DNA of 47,563 nucleotides from an uncultured Alphaproteobacteria bacterium. Its GTDB lineage: Bacteria > Pseudomonadota > Alphaproteobacteria > Caulobacterales > Caulobacteraceae. A program made the translations under genes and the position numbers. Below, one piece after another: positions 8,475 to 19,119 of this stretch (its first letter is position 1; every line of letters starts with the position of its first letter). Under the pieces are notes generated by a model. That model had not been told where the DNA came from. It searched no databases and saw nothing but the letters and a program-made list of their open reading frames with translations. The stretch lies in NCBI GenBank assembly GCA_903892305.1, contig CAITHQ010000013.1:1-47563 (forward strand), in the 5' to 3' direction.

Positions 8475-10487
8475 TTAGGCCATAGTCGGCGGGTCAGGAT
8501 AGGCATCGAGCACGGGGCCAAGGGCGGCCTTTAGGGGGTCAAGCCAGGGCTCGAAGTTACGCCATTGATCAAGACCATCGGTATTGATGGGACGGCGGAC
8601 CTGCTCAGAGCTTGCCGTCCGGACGGCCCGATCATTTTCATGGAATTTGAGACAGGCGGCCTCGAAGGGTAGGCCGCAATAGGCCAAGAGCGCGCGAACT
8701 TCGGCTTCTGGATCTGCCACCATGTTTTCGTAAATCACCCTGTGAATGCGACCGGGTAGGACGGCGTCGAAGTGCGCCATAAGCTCCACATAGTCGCGGT
8801 AATAGCGCCCTAGGTCGACGAGGTCATAGGTAAAGCCCTGGCCCCGGGCGAAGTGCTGCTTAAATCCAGAAAAGCAGCAGGCCAGAGGGTGACGGCGGGC
8901 GTCAATAATCTTGGCCTTGGGCAGGATCAGATGGATTAGGCCCACATGGGCGAAATTGTTCGGCATTTTGTCGATGAAGAAGGGGCGGCCGAGCTTTCGC
9001 TGATGCTGGGTCCGGGCCAGGAATTCTTCCCCCAGGGCCCGACAATCTTCCGCCGACAAGTCTTGGAGCGCCTCTGGATAGGCAGACTCCTGATCGCTCC
9101 GCCGGCGGGCCCCGAGGCGCTTGGCGATGGCCGGAATATCCGGCAGCTCCATGGTGCCTTCGATGGCCGAATGGCTGGCCAGGATCTGTTCAATGAGGGT
9201 CGAGCCCGACCGGGGCAGGCCTAGAATGAAAATCGGATCCTCAGCCTGGGCACCATAATCCTGGCGCGACTCGAAAAAGGCTGGGGTGAAAAGGGCCTGG
9301 GAGCGATGCAGATGGCCCGTCGTCTCTTCGGCGTCATAGCCCATACCCTTTTTCCGCAGGGCATTGCCGGCGGCGTAATGATCAAAGGACTCAGAATAGG
9401 CGGCGACGTCTTCAAACGCCTTGCCCAAGGCGAAGTCCAAGTGAAACCGGTCCTCTTCCGAAAGGTCTAAACGATCCAGTTGCCCCTGCATGGCGACCCG
9501 GTCGGTATCGCTGAACTTGACGGTCTTAAGATTGGCCAGGCTCCACCAGACCTCCCCAAGATTGGGTGCCAGATCTAAGGCCTTGCGATAGGCGGCAATG
9601 GCGTCGGCCTGACGGCCAACGGTCTTCAAGGCGTGGCCATAGCTCATCCAGCCCTTTGGCTGGGCCGGAAATTCCTTCAGCAGGGCCTCATAGACGGCGA
9701 TAGTCTGCTCATAGTCGCCCATCTGGCCAAGGGCGGCGGCCATGAGGTTGCGATAGCTGGGATTGCGCGGATCATCCTTGAGCAGGATCTCAACCTCGGC
9801 CAGGGCCTGAGCCGCCTTGGTCTGGCGATAGAGGGCAATCGCCAGATTGTGCCGGGCGGCAGTAAATTTGGGGGCCAGCTCAAGGCATCTCAGCAGTATG
9901 GCCTCGGCGTCTTCATAACGGCCTAATCGCGTGGCGATCTCGGCTAGCATGCGCAGGGCCGCAGTTTCGTCGGGACGCAACCTAAGAAGATCGCGTAGGC
10001 GGTGCTCGGCCACAGCCAGTTTGCCCTCTGCCAGGGCAGAGCCGGCCTCCAGCAGGATGGGGTCCTGGATCGCCACCCCGAGATAGCGGGCCTGGGCCTC
10101 ATCGGCGCCAGGGCTGTCGCCCAGGAGACGCCTTTGCTGAGACAGGGCACTCCAAGCCTCAGGCAGGTCAGGCTTAAGGCGCACCACATGGTTCAGGGCC
10201 TTCAGGGCAGCTTGGCTATCACCAAGATCAGCCCTGGCCAGACCTAACTCCAGGTGGGCTGGTGGCCATTTGGGTTGGGAGGCCGCCAAGGGCTCTAGAG
10301 TTTGCAAGGCTAGGCTCGACTGGCCCTGGAGCCTCTGAGCTTGTGCCATCAAAAGAAGCGCAGCGGGATGGCCAGGGGCGACCTGCAGAATTTCCCTGGC
10401 CTGCTGCTCGGCAAGATCAGGGCGCGCGCCCAGCATACGAACACCATGGGCGATGGCGGACTCCAGGGTTCCAACGGCGTCGCTCAT
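8475..10487 (-). CDS. Tetratricopeptide repeat / sulfotransferase family protein
   Basis: N-terminal TPR-like repeats ([59 protein letters not shown]); C-terminal PAPS-type motif [22 protein letters not shown]. Confidence 0.92.
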   Translation of the reverse strand: MSDAVGTLESAIAHGVRMLGARPDLAEQQAREILQVAPGHPAALLLMAQAQRLQGQSSLALQTLEPLAASQPKWPPAHLELGLARADLGDSQAALKALNHVVRLKPDLPEAWSALSQQRRLLGDSPGADEAQARYLGVAIQDPILLEAGSALAEGKLAVAEHRLRDLLRLRPDETAALRMLAEIATRLGRYEDAEAILLRCLELAPKFTAARHNLAIALYRQTKAAQALAEVEILLKDDPRNPSYRNLMAAALGQMGDYEQTIAVYEALLKEFPAQPKGWMSYGHALKTVGRQADAIAAYRKALDLAPNLGEVWWSLANLKTVKFSDTDRVAMQGQLDRLDLSEEDRFHLDFALGKAFEDVAAYSESFDHYAAGNALRKKGMGYDAEETTGHLHRSQALFTPAFFESRQDYGAQAEDPIFILGLPRSGSTLIEQILASHSAIEGTMELPDIPAIAKRLGARRRSDQESAYPEALQDLSAEDCRALGEEFLARTQHQRKLGRPFFIDKMPNNFAHVGLIHLILPKAKIIDARRHPLACCFSGFKQHFARGQGFTYDLVDLGRYYRDYVELMAHFDAVLPGRIHRVIYENMVADPEAEVRALLAYCGLPFEAACLKFHENDRAVRTASSEQVRRPINTDGLDQWRNFEPWLDPLKAALGPVLDAYPDPPTMA

Positions 10488-11086
10488 GCCGGACGCCGCG
10501 CCCGCATGGCCTGGGCTATGGTGCCATCGTCAAGCCAATCCAGTTCCCCACCCACAGGCACGCCGCGGGCGAGCATGGTCACAGCCACGTCCGCCCGGGC
10601 GAGGTTCTCCGCGAGGTAATGGGCCGTGGTCTGCCCATCGACTGTGGCTGGCAGGGCCAGGACCACTTCACGAATTTCCCCTGCCCCGGCCCGCGCCACC
10701 AGCGGACCCACCCTGAGGGCCTCCGGGCCAATGCCATCCAGGGCCGACAATAGGCCACCCAAGACGTGATATCGCCCGCGGAAGGCGCTAGCCCTCTCCA
10801 TGGCCCAAAGGGCACCGACCTCTTCCACCACGCAGATCAGGGCCGGATCGCGGCTGGGATCTGTGCAAATGGCGCAGGGATCTTGGGTATCTAATGCCCC
10901 ACAAATTTGACAAGTCCGCACCTTGGCTGCGGCCTGAGATAGGGCGTCTGATAGAGGTATAAGCAATTGATCCCGGCGCTTGAGCAAGGCCAGGGCCGCT
11001 CGGCGCGCCGATCTTGGCCCAAGACCAGGCAGCTTAGACAGAAGGGCGATCAGCCGTTCAATTTCAGGTCCCGCGGACGCGGCCAA
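10484..11086 (-). CDS. recR: Recombination mediator protein RecR
   Basis: [29 protein letters not shown]; zinc finger [16 protein letters not shown]; Toprim-like [40 protein letters not shown]. Confidence 0.97.
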   Translation of the reverse strand: MAASAGPEIERLIALLSKLPGLGPRSARRAALALLKRRDQLLIPLSDALSQAAAKVRTCQICGALDTQDPCAICTDPSRDPALICVVEEVGALWAMERASAFRGRYHVLGGLLSALDGIGPEALRVGPLVARAGAGEIREVVLALPATVDGQTTAHYLAENLARADVAVTMLARGVPVGGELDWLDDGTIAQAMRARRPA

Positions 11087-11254
11087 GACACTATCCCCAA
11101 ATCCAAGGTCAAAACCGTGCGCCGAACACTTGAGGCAGCTTACGGGTCTTTGCTCCAGAACGCCCCGTTTTTCACGAAATGGCTGCGAAAGACAGCCAAT
11201 TGGCGGAAATCATGGTTAACCGGCCTTTAATAGGGCTGGGCCGAAACTCCCTCC

Positions 11255-11638
11255 ATGGTCCGCTCCCTTCGCATCCTATTGGTCTGCTTGGCCATCGCCA
11301 GCACGGGACAAGCCCAGCAGCTGCGCGGGACGACCGGTCAAGAGCCCGCAGGGCCAAGCCTAAGAGGTGCGGTGTCCCAAAGCGCCTCTAATGGGGGCTC
11401 AACCACGTCCATTCGTCGGGCCATCGGCCTTGATCCCGTTGCGTATGGCGCCCAGGGGGTCATCCAACCCCTGCCTTCGGCAAGCCCCCGTTTGGGGGGA
11501 GTGGCCCAGCAATGCCGAATGTCCTGCGCCCAGACCTATTATTTCTGTCTGGCCGGAAATCAGATCGACGACTGCCCAGCCAGCTGGAGTCAGTGTCGCG
11601 CCGGGTGCAGCTCTGCCCCCCTGAGCTCCAGCTATTAG
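11255..11638 (+). CDS. Small secreted cysteine-rich protein of unknown function
   Basis: 127 aa; signal peptide MVRSLRILLVCLAIASTGQAQ; C-terminal C-x3-C-x6-C-x8-C-x6-C-x3-C. Confidence 0.65.
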   Translation: MVRSLRILLVCLAIASTGQAQQLRGTTGQEPAGPSLRGAVSQSASNGGSTTSIRRAIGLDPVAYGAQGVIQPLPSASPRLGGVAQQCRMSCAQTYYFCLAGNQIDDCPASWSQCRAGCSSAPLSSSY

Positions 11639-11699
11639 GCTTTGCAATCGGGGAACGGGGCTTATAGTGACACCTGTCATTTTTTGAGTTCGAGTTCTA

Positions 11700-12317
11700 A
11701 TGCCTCAAGTCGCCTATCTCCCCCTTGGCAAGCGCGAGCAAACCAAGGTGCAGAACCGCCAAGCCATTCTCAATGCTGCGCGGGAGGTTTTTGGCGAGTT
11801 GGGTTATGACAATGTCACCGTTCGAGACATCGTCCGGCGCACGGGATTGGCGGCGGGAACCTTCTACAATTACTATAATTCCAAAGAGGAAGTGGCAGCC
11901 GCCCTATCGGCTGACGGCGCCCGGCGTTTTGCACCGATCCTGAAGGCGCAGAGGGCCCAGGCCACGGACTGGGAAAGCTTTGTTCGCGCTGCCATAGCCG
12001 CCTATTTCGATTTCCTAGCGGATGCGCGTCAGTCCTGGCTCGCCCAGCGGCCCCCGGAAGAACCACATCTGCACATAAAAGGCGAAACCCCGGAAATGCA
12101 GGCGGTGTTCGCAGAGGTGCGCGACTGTATTGTCGATGAGATCGCCAGGGGCGGTGCCAAGGACGTCGATCCTGACTTCCTCGCAGCAGCCTGTATCGGC
12201 GTAGCGCGAGAGGTGGGCGATCGCATGTTGATGCGCCGTCCGTTCGACACCAAGTCGGCCACAGACTTCGCCGTAACCATGATCCTCAGCGGCGTGAACG
12301 GACTACAGGATAAGTAA
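11700..12317 (+). CDS. TetR/AcrR family transcriptional regulator
   Basis: N-terminal HTH RQAILNAAREVFGELGYDNVTVRDIVRRTGLAAGTFYNYYNSKEEV. Confidence 0.95.
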   Translation: MPQVAYLPLGKREQTKVQNRQAILNAAREVFGELGYDNVTVRDIVRRTGLAAGTFYNYYNSKEEVAAALSADGARRFAPILKAQRAQATDWESFVRAAIAAYFDFLADARQSWLAQRPPEEPHLHIKGETPEMQAVFAEVRDCIVDEIARGGAKDVDPDFLAAACIGVAREVGDRMLMRRPFDTKSATDFAVTMILSGVNGLQDK

Positions 12318-12362
12318 GCGAGGCGGGTCCTGCGGAGGGCCGCCCAATGGGAGACGATCCAT

Positions 12363-13346
12363 ATGCGCGCCCTCGTGGTTGAAGAATTAGCAGCCGAATA
12401 TGCTGGCTGCGTGGTCAAGGATATTCCGACCCCTGACCCTCGGCCGGGCGAAGTTCTAATCCAGGTCAAGGCCTCAGCGGTCAACTTCCCAGACCTTATG
12501 CAAACCCGGGGCGAACATCAGCACAAGCCTCAGGTCCCCTTCACACCGGGCATGGAGTTGGCGGGCGAAGTGGTGGCGCTCGGCGAGGGCGTTACCCAGT
12601 GGAAGGTCGGCGACCAAGTGGCTGGTGGCTCACGAACCGGCGGCTTTGCTGAGTTCGCCTGCAGCCCGGCCGCGGCCCTGCACCGCAAGCCAGAGACCTT
12701 AAGCTTTGGCCAGGCTGCGGGCTATCAGGTGGCCTATCTCACCGCCTGGGTCGCCCTGGTCAGCCGGGCCAAGGTTGAACCGGGCGCTTGGGTCCTGGTG
12801 CATGGGGCAGCCGGCGGTGTGGGGCTGGCCTGTGTCGACCTGGCCAGGGTCCTTGGGTGCAAGGTGATCGCCGCCTCGGCCTCAGACGCAAAACTGGCCA
12901 TCATCGAAAAGGAATATCAGCCCGACGCCATCGTAAATGTCACAGGCGGCTTTAAGGACAAGGTGAAAGAGATCACCGGCGGGCGCGGCGCAGATGTCAT
13001 CTATGACCCGGTGGGCGGCGACATTTTCGACGAGAGCGTCCGCTGCATCGCCTTTGACGGTGCCATTCTCTCCATCGGCTTCACCTCTGGACGTTTGCCT
13101 GTGCTGCCGGTCAACTACGCCCTGATCAAGGGCTTTTCGGTCATGGGGGTGAGGGCCGGAGAATATGGCCGCCAATTCCCCGAAAAAGGCCGGGCCAACA
13201 ATCAGGCGATCTGGGACCTCGCTGCTGAGGGCCAGGTCAACCCGCGAGTCCACGAAACCTTCGGCCTTAACAACTGGCGCCCTGCCTTCGATACCCTGGC
13301 CGACCGCAAGGTGGTGGGTAAGACCATCGTGCAGCCGGATCTCTGA
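12363..13346 (+). CDS. NADPH:quinone oxidoreductase / zinc-binding dehydrogenase family (MDR)
   Basis: VLIQVKASAVNFPDLMQTRG, FTPGMELAGEVVALGEGV, VLVHGAAGGVGLACVDLARVLGCKVIA. Confidence 0.94.
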   Translation: MRALVVEELAAEYAGCVVKDIPTPDPRPGEVLIQVKASAVNFPDLMQTRGEHQHKPQVPFTPGMELAGEVVALGEGVTQWKVGDQVAGGSRTGGFAEFACSPAAALHRKPETLSFGQAAGYQVAYLTAWVALVSRAKVEPGAWVLVHGAAGGVGLACVDLARVLGCKVIAASASDAKLAIIEKEYQPDAIVNVTGGFKDKVKEITGGRGADVIYDPVGGDIFDESVRCIAFDGAILSIGFTSGRLPVLPVNYALIKGFSVMGVRAGEYGRQFPEKGRANNQAIWDLAAEGQVNPRVHETFGLNNWRPAFDTLADRKVVGKTIVQPDL

Positions 13347-13402
13347 TGTGTAGGGGGATCCGATATTTTCGAGACTAGGAATTCTTCAATCGTCAGAGTC
13401 GG

Positions 13403-13431
13403 TTGACATACCCCCGCCCATCCCCTATTCC
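13403..13431 (+). promoter_or_regulatory. Putative housekeeping promoter of rpmH-rnpA
   Basis: TTGACA (13403-13408), 17-nt spacer, TATTCC (13426-13431), 32 nt upstream of the rpmH GTG. Confidence 0.5.
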
Positions 13432-13463
13432 CCGCCGCTCGATTTCGACCCGGAGCCATTCTC

Positions 13464-13598
13464 GTGAAGCGCACATTTCAACCCTCCCGTCTCGTGCGTG
13501 CGCGCCGTCACGGCTGGCGCGCGCGTATGGCCACCAAGAACGGCCAGAAGGTGATCGCGCGTCGGCGCGCCAAGGGCCGTAAGCGGCTTTCCGCTTAA
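13464..13598 (+). CDS. rpmH: 50S ribosomal protein L34 (GTG start; not in the supplied ORF track)
   Basis: gtgaag...taa translates to [44 protein letters not shown] (44 aa), the canonical L34 sequence, directly upstream of rnpA. Confidence 0.97.
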   Translation: MKRTFQPSRLVRARRHGWRARMATKNGQKVIARRRAKGRKRLSA

Positions 13599-13622
13599 TC
13601 TTCGGAATCCTGGGGCGTCCGA

Positions 13623-14021
13623 ATGTCGGAGCCCAATTTTCCCATTATCCGGCTTAAAGTCCGGCCCGACTTCCTCGCTGCGGCGAAGGGAAAGTCGTGC
13701 GCCAAGGGTGCCATCGTCATGCAGGCCCGCGCCCGACAGGATGATGAACCGACCGTGCGAGTCGGCTTTACCGCCACAAAGAAAATCGGCGGCTCTGTCG
13801 TCCGTAACCGCGCCAAGCGGCGCATGCGGGCCGCGGCTCAGCAACTTGTCCCCCTTTTCGGCCGCCCCGGTCAGGACTATGTATTGATCGCACGCAATGG
13901 CGCGCCAACCCGACCTTGGGGACGGTTGCTTGACGATGTGAAAAGCGCGCTGTTAAGCCTGCGCGCCGAGAGCCAAAGCCCTGTAGGCGCGAAACACCGC
14001 GCACCCCCTCCTTCGATTTGA
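13623..14021 (+). CDS. rnpA: Ribonuclease P protein component
   Basis: [31 protein letters not shown] plus position between rpmH and yidC. Confidence 0.95.
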   Translation: MSEPNFPIIRLKVRPDFLAAAKGKSCAKGAIVMQARARQDDEPTVRVGFTATKKIGGSVVRNRAKRRMRAAAQQLVPLFGRPGQDYVLIARNGAPTRPWGRLLDDVKSALLSLRAESQSPVGAKHRAPPPSI

Positions 14022-14032
14022 GTGCGCGCCGC

Positions 14033-15832
14033 ATGCCCGACGACAATTCCAATCGCAATACCTTCATCTTCGCCATCTGCGCGATTGCCCTGCTCTTCGC
14101 CTATCAGGTGTTGGTCATGGGACCGCAGACCAAGCGGATGCAGGCCGAACTGAAGGCCCGGGAAACCGCGGCCGCGACGGCGCAACCCAATGGCAAGGGC
14201 GTCGGCGTTCCCGGCGTCGCCGCCAAGCCGAGCTTCGTCTCCCGATCTGCGGCCCTGTCGGCCAGCCCCCGGGCGCAGATTGATACTGCATCGCTATCGG
14301 GCTCCGTCGCCTTGAAGGGTGCCCGGATCGATGATCTCTTTATGAAGGACTACCGCGCGACGGTGGACCCCAAATCTCCTGCGGTGGAATTGCTGAGGCC
14401 TGAGGGCGCAGAACACGCTTGGTTCGCGGAGTTTGGTTGGGCGGGCGCAAACCTGCCAGGCCTGCCGACGAGCACAAGCCAGTGGACCCTGACGCAGGGC
14501 GATAAGCTGGCACCTAGTCATCCCTTGGTCCTGACCTACAGCAATGGCCAGGGCCTGACCTTCGTCCGTAAGATTGAAATCGACGACAAGTTCATGTTCA
14601 CGGTCAGCGACACCCTGGCCAATGCCACCCCAGCCTCCATCACTGTCGCCCCCTATGCCTCGATCCAGAGGCAGGGCGCACCGGCCCTAGACACATCCAA
14701 CGCCCATCAGGGCGCTGTGGGCGTAATGGATAAGGTTCTGCAGTTGGTGAAGTATAAGGACCTCAAGAAGAACGGCGAGAAAGACTTCAGCGCCAAGGGC
14801 GGTTGGCTGGGCATCACCGACAAATATTGGCTTGCGGCCCTAATCCCCGACCAGAAGGAACAGATCCACGCTGCCTTCCGGGTCACACCGACAGCCTCGG
14901 TGGACATTTATGAGACCAACTTCCTGGGCCAGCCCCGCGCTGTCGCCGCTGGCGGCCAAATCACCCACGTCAGTCACTTCTTCGCCGGGGCCAAGACCGT
15001 TCCCGTCCTGAAAGGCTATGAGACCTCCCTGGGCATTCCACGGTTTGTGGACGCCGTGGACTGGGGCATGCTCTACTTCTTTACAAAGCCGATCTTCTGG
15101 ATCCTGGAACAATTCTACAATCTGGTCGGGAACTTCGGCCTCGCCATCCTTGCCCTCACCGTCCTGGTTCGTCTGGCCTTCTTCTATCCGGCCAATCTCA
15201 GCTACGAATCCATGACCAAGATGAAGAAGATCCAGCCGGAGGTCGAAGCTCTCCGCGGGAAGTTCAAGGACGATCCTGCCAAGCAGCAGCAGGAGCTGAT
15301 GCTTCTCTATCAAAAAGAGAAGATCAACCCGCTCATGGGCTGCCTGCCCATGCTGGCGACCATTCCGGTCTTCCTGGCCCTGTTTAAGGTGCTGTCCGTT
15401 TCCATAGAAATGCGGCACGCGCCCTTCTATGGCTGGGTTCAGGATCTCTCCGCCCGCGACCCCTCCACGATCTTCAACCTTTTCGGCATCATTCCCTGGG
15501 ACCCGTCGACCGCGCCCCTGATCGGAACCCTGCTGGCCGGCAGCCTGCATGTGGGGGTCTGGCCGCTGATGTATGGCTTTACCCAGTGGCTCTCCATGCA
15601 GATGAGCCCCCCAGCCCCAGATCCCGTCCAGCAGCGCATGATGCAGTTCATGCCGGTGATCTTCACCTTCGTGCTCAGCCAGTTGGCCGTCGGCCTGCTG
15701 ATCTATTACACATGGTCAAACGTGCTCACCATTCTGCAGCAGTATGTGATCATGCGGCGCTTCAAGGTGGATAATCCCGTGGACGACATACTCGGCCGTC
15801 TGACCGGGAAGTCCCCTGGCGCAAGGGCGTGA
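14033..15832 (+). CDS. yidC: Membrane protein insertase YidC
   Basis: [92 protein letters not shown]. An upstream TTG at 14018 is an alternative start. Confidence 0.97.
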   Translation: MPDDNSNRNTFIFAICAIALLFAYQVLVMGPQTKRMQAELKARETAAATAQPNGKGVGVPGVAAKPSFVSRSAALSASPRAQIDTASLSGSVALKGARIDDLFMKDYRATVDPKSPAVELLRPEGAEHAWFAEFGWAGANLPGLPTSTSQWTLTQGDKLAPSHPLVLTYSNGQGLTFVRKIEIDDKFMFTVSDTLANATPASITVAPYASIQRQGAPALDTSNAHQGAVGVMDKVLQLVKYKDLKKNGEKDFSAKGGWLGITDKYWLAALIPDQKEQIHAAFRVTPTASVDIYETNFLGQPRAVAAGGQITHVSHFFAGAKTVPVLKGYETSLGIPRFVDAVDWGMLYFFTKPIFWILEQFYNLVGNFGLAILALTVLVRLAFFYPANLSYESMTKMKKIQPEVEALRGKFKDDPAKQQQELMLLYQKEKINPLMGCLPMLATIPVFLALFKVLSVSIEMRHAPFYGWVQDLSARDPSTIFNLFGIIPWDPSTAPLIGTLLAGSLHVGVWPLMYGFTQWLSMQMSPPAPDPVQQRMMQFMPVIFTFVLSQLAVGLLIYYTWSNVLTILQQYVIMRRFKVDNPVDDILGRLTGKSPGARA

Positions 15833-16473
15833 CGTCCGACTACACAGAGGACCAGCTAGAAGACGCCCGCGTCCTGTTTGCGCGCCAAGCCGCCTTCATG
15901 ATGGGCGCGGTGGCCATGGATGGCCTGCCGCCGGCAGACCTGCCAGAAGTGGCCTTTGCCGGACGCTCAAATGTCGGCAAGTCCTCGCTGATCAATGGCC
16001 TAGTGGGCATGAAGCATCTGGCTCGGGCCTCTAATGAACCTGGCCGGACTCGGGAAGTGAATTTCTTTGTCCTGGACGAGAAGCTGCGCCTCGTTGACCT
16101 GCCGGGCTATGGCTGGGCCAAGGCCTCCAAGGGCACGGTCAAGCAGTTTCAAAACCTTGGCCGCGACTATCTGAGGGGACGGCCAAACCTGAAACGGGCC
16201 TATCTGCTGATCGACGCCCGGCATGGCCTTAAGGAGGTCGACCTTGAACCCATGGACGCCTTTGACCGGGCCGCTGTGTCCTACCAGATCGTCCTAACCA
16301 AGTCTGACAAGATCAAGCCATCAGAAGTGGATGCCGTGGTCGCCAGAACCCAGGCTGCCATTGCCAAGCGCCCTGCTGCCTATCCAAAGGTACTGGCGAC
16401 ATCCTCTGAAAAAGGAACGGGCTTGCCCGAACTCCGCGCCGAGATTGCTGCGGCCTGCGCGGTCGCCGCCTAG
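15829..16473 (+). CDS. engB: Ribosome biogenesis GTP-binding protein YihA/YsxC (EngB)
   Basis: [61 protein letters not shown]. Confidence 0.96.
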   Translation: MTSDYTEDQLEDARVLFARQAAFMMGAVAMDGLPPADLPEVAFAGRSNVGKSSLINGLVGMKHLARASNEPGRTREVNFFVLDEKLRLVDLPGYGWAKASKGTVKQFQNLGRDYLRGRPNLKRAYLLIDARHGLKEVDLEPMDAFDRAAVSYQIVLTKSDKIKPSEVDAVVARTQAAIAKRPAAYPKVLATSSEKGTGLPELRAEIAAACAVAA

Positions 16474-16549
16474 ATCGATTTCAGCCACTGGCGTGACCTT
16501 GGGTGAAGGGGTTTAATTGGGGTCGACATCCTGACTCGGAGACCCCGCC

Positions 16550-17692
16550 ATGCTCGATTCCGCACAACGCGCCTGTTACGACGCTGACCTGGACCTGTTC
16601 CGCGATCAGGTCAGAAAGTTCTATGCCCAGCACCTGATTCCAAACCTCGATAAGTGGGAGGAACAGGGTGTCGTCGACCGGTCATTCTGGCTGGCCTGTG
16701 GCGAGGCGGGCATACTCTGCCCTCAGGTTCCGACCGAGTATGGCGGCCTGGCCCTGGACTACCGCTATAATGCCGTCATCGGCGAAGAGCTGTCCTATGC
16801 CGGGTCCACCGCTGGCATCACCCTGCAGTCCGACATCGTCGTCGACTACATCATCAATTATGGCTCTGAAGAGCAGAAGCAGCGCTGGCTGCCGGGCATG
16901 GTGTCGGGCGAGGTCGTGATCGCCATCGCCATGACCGAACCCGGCGCTGGCTCTGACCTCCAAGGGGTGAGGACCAGCGCAGTCAAGGACGGCAATCACT
17001 ATGTGATCAATGGCTCCAAGACCTACATCACCAATGGCCAGAGCGCAGACCTCATCGTCCTGGTGGCCAAGACCGATCCGGACAAGGGATCCAAGGGCAC
17101 CTCCCTGATCCTGGTGGAGGCCGACCGCAGCGGCTTCAAGCGCGGCCGCAACCTCGACAAGATCGGCCAGAACTCCGCCGACACCTCCGAGCTGTTCTTC
17201 GAGGATGTCCGGGTACCGATCACCAACTGCCTCGGCGAAGAGAACAAGGGTTTCATCTATCTGATGACCCAGTTGCCCCAGGAGCGCCTGCAGATCGCCA
17301 TTGCCGGCCAGGCAGGCGCCCAGCGGGCTTTCGACGAGGCCGTCAAGTTCACGAAGGAGCGGAAGGCCTTCCGCCAGACCGTATTCGATTTCCAGAACAC
17401 CAGGTTCACCCTGGCGGGCCTCAAGGCCAAGCTTCAGGCCGGGTGGGCGCATCTGGACTGGTGCATGGCCAAGCACCTCAAGGGAGAGCTGACAGCCGCC
17501 GAGGCGTCAGCCGCCAAGCTCTTCCACACCGAACTCCAGTGGGAGGTCTGCGACGCAGCCCTGCAATTGCATGGGGGCGCAGGCTATATGAATGAATACC
17601 CCATTGCTCGCCTCTGGCGCGACGCCCGGGTTCAGAGGATCTATGGCGGCACGTCCGAGATCATGAAGGAAGTGGTGGCCCGGAGCCTTTGA
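16550..17692 (+). CDS. Acyl-CoA dehydrogenase
   Basis: AMTEPGAGSDLQGVRTSAVKDG, catalytic-type QLPQERLQIAIAGQAGAQRAFDEAVKFTKERKAF, RIYGGTSEIMKEVVARSL. Confidence 0.96.
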   Translation: MLDSAQRACYDADLDLFRDQVRKFYAQHLIPNLDKWEEQGVVDRSFWLACGEAGILCPQVPTEYGGLALDYRYNAVIGEELSYAGSTAGITLQSDIVVDYIINYGSEEQKQRWLPGMVSGEVVIAIAMTEPGAGSDLQGVRTSAVKDGNHYVINGSKTYITNGQSADLIVLVAKTDPDKGSKGTSLILVEADRSGFKRGRNLDKIGQNSADTSELFFEDVRVPITNCLGEENKGFIYLMTQLPQERLQIAIAGQAGAQRAFDEAVKFTKERKAFRQTVFDFQNTRFTLAGLKAKLQAGWAHLDWCMAKHLKGELTAAEASAAKLFHTELQWEVCDAALQLHGGAGYMNEYPIARLWRDARVQRIYGGTSEIMKEVVARSL

Positions 17693-17705
17693 TCCGGGAC
17701 CAGGA

Positions 17706-18992
17706 TCAGGGGCGGCGGACCGTGTCGCCGCCCTTCATCACGAAGACGGGGTGCTGAAGTAGGGTGACATCCTTCAGGGGGTCACCGGCAACGCCCACCA
17801 GATCACCATAGGCACCAACCTTGATCTGGCCCACATCCTTGCCCTGACCCAGAGCCTCTGCGGCGGTGAGGGTCGCTGACTGGATCGCCTGAAGCGGGGT
17901 CGCACCCCACTGGACCATGGTGGCAAACTGTTTGGCGTTGTCACCGTGCGGATAAACGCCAGCGTCGGAGGAGAAGATCATCTTCACCCCAGCCTTTAGA
18001 GCCTTCTGATAATTCTGACGCTGGATCAGGCCGATATCCCGGTCCTTCTGCAGGTTTTCTTCCAGCACGCCGTTCTTCTTGCCCTCGGCCTGGGTGTAGT
18101 CGGTATTGTAGATATCCATGCCGAAATAGGTGCCCTTCTGGAGCGCCAGCTTGATACCTTCGTCATCCACAAGGCTGACATGTTCGATGGTGTCGACCCC
18201 AGCCAGGATGGACGCCCTTATCCCGGAGGCTCCGTGGGCGTGGGCGGCAACCTTCATGTCGGTGGCATGGGCTTCGTCGACAATGGCCTTGATTTCTTCA
18301 AAGGTCATTTGTTGGGCCCCCGGGGTATCGCCGTGGGAGAAGACCCCCCCCGTCGCACAGATCTTGATGACCTGAGCCCCGTATTTGTGCAGTTGCCGCA
18401 CCATCTGGCGGCCCTGATCGGGGCTATCGATCACCGCATAACCCTTCTGGTTCATAGACGGCGGGAAGAAGGTGGAATCGCAATGACCGCCCGTGGCACC
18501 AATGGCGTGGGTCGCCGTTACGATCCGCGGCCCAATGACAAACCCGGCATCGATCGCCTGACGCAGACCAACATCATCGAAATTGTCGGCCCCCACATTT
18601 CGGATCGTCGTGAAGCCGGCATTCAGCGTGGTTTTGGCGTGGGCCGTGGAAATCACCGCCCAGAAGCTGTCAGTGAACAGAAGCGAATTGAAGCCGCTGT
18701 AAAGCGGCGATGAGGTGATGTGGGTATGCATGTCGATCAGGCCCGGCAGCAGAGTAACGCCTGGCAGATCAACGCGCTCAGCGCCGGCTGGCACCGCATC
18801 ACCCTGACGGCCAACCGAGGTGATACGGCCATCGACGATAATCACCTGGGGCTTGTCAGCTTCCTTACCTGTGGCGACATCGAGGAGCTTGTCAGCCGTC
18901 AAGGCTACAGTCTTGGCTTGAGCTCCACCCCCGCACAAAGCAAGAACAGCAGCAGTAGCGAACAGGGCGATGAGGCGCATGATCAGTCTCAA
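17706..18992 (-). CDS. Exported amidohydrolase family protein (Xaa-Pro dipeptidase/imidazolonepropionase-like)
   Basis: Signal peptide; LPGLIDMHTHITS, GAQVIKICATGGVFS, KVAAHAHGASGIRASILAGVDTIEHVS, FSSDAGVYPHGDNAKQF. Confidence 0.93.
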   Translation of the reverse strand: MRLIMRLIALFATAAVLALCGGGAQAKTVALTADKLLDVATGKEADKPQVIIVDGRITSVGRQGDAVPAGAERVDLPGVTLLPGLIDMHTHITSSPLYSGFNSLLFTDSFWAVISTAHAKTTLNAGFTTIRNVGADNFDDVGLRQAIDAGFVIGPRIVTATHAIGATGGHCDSTFFPPSMNQKGYAVIDSPDQGRQMVRQLHKYGAQVIKICATGGVFSHGDTPGAQQMTFEEIKAIVDEAHATDMKVAAHAHGASGIRASILAGVDTIEHVSLVDDEGIKLALQKGTYFGMDIYNTDYTQAEGKKNGVLEENLQKDRDIGLIQRQNYQKALKAGVKMIFSSDAGVYPHGDNAKQFATMVQWGATPLQAIQSATLTAAEALGQGKDVGQIKVGAYGDLVGVAGDPLKDVTLLQHPVFVMKGGDTVRRP

Positions 18993-19119
18993 TCAAATTG
19001 GATTTTCATCTTGCTAGCACGATCCCATGTTGCGTCGACAGGACAATGACAAGGGTGCGGCGTGACAGACAGGCCAGGGTCCGCTATCGGAGCGCTCCAA
19101 TTGGTGGGAGGCGTGAGAA

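Noticed and set aside
11094-11254. Small SRP (4.5S) RNA or a tRNA near recR
   Set aside because: No GGAAGCAGCC-type SRP core or T-loop GTTCGAATC motif seen there; no tRNA-like cloverleaf recognised elsewhere in the window.
14840-15550. 236-aa minus-strand ORF antisense to yidC
   Set aside because: Shadow ORF over a strongly conserved gene.
16682-17476. 264-aa minus-strand ORF antisense to an acyl-CoA dehydrogenase
   Set aside because: Shadow ORF; composition (Leu/Asp/Gly-rich, no domain) and a clear gene on the other strand.
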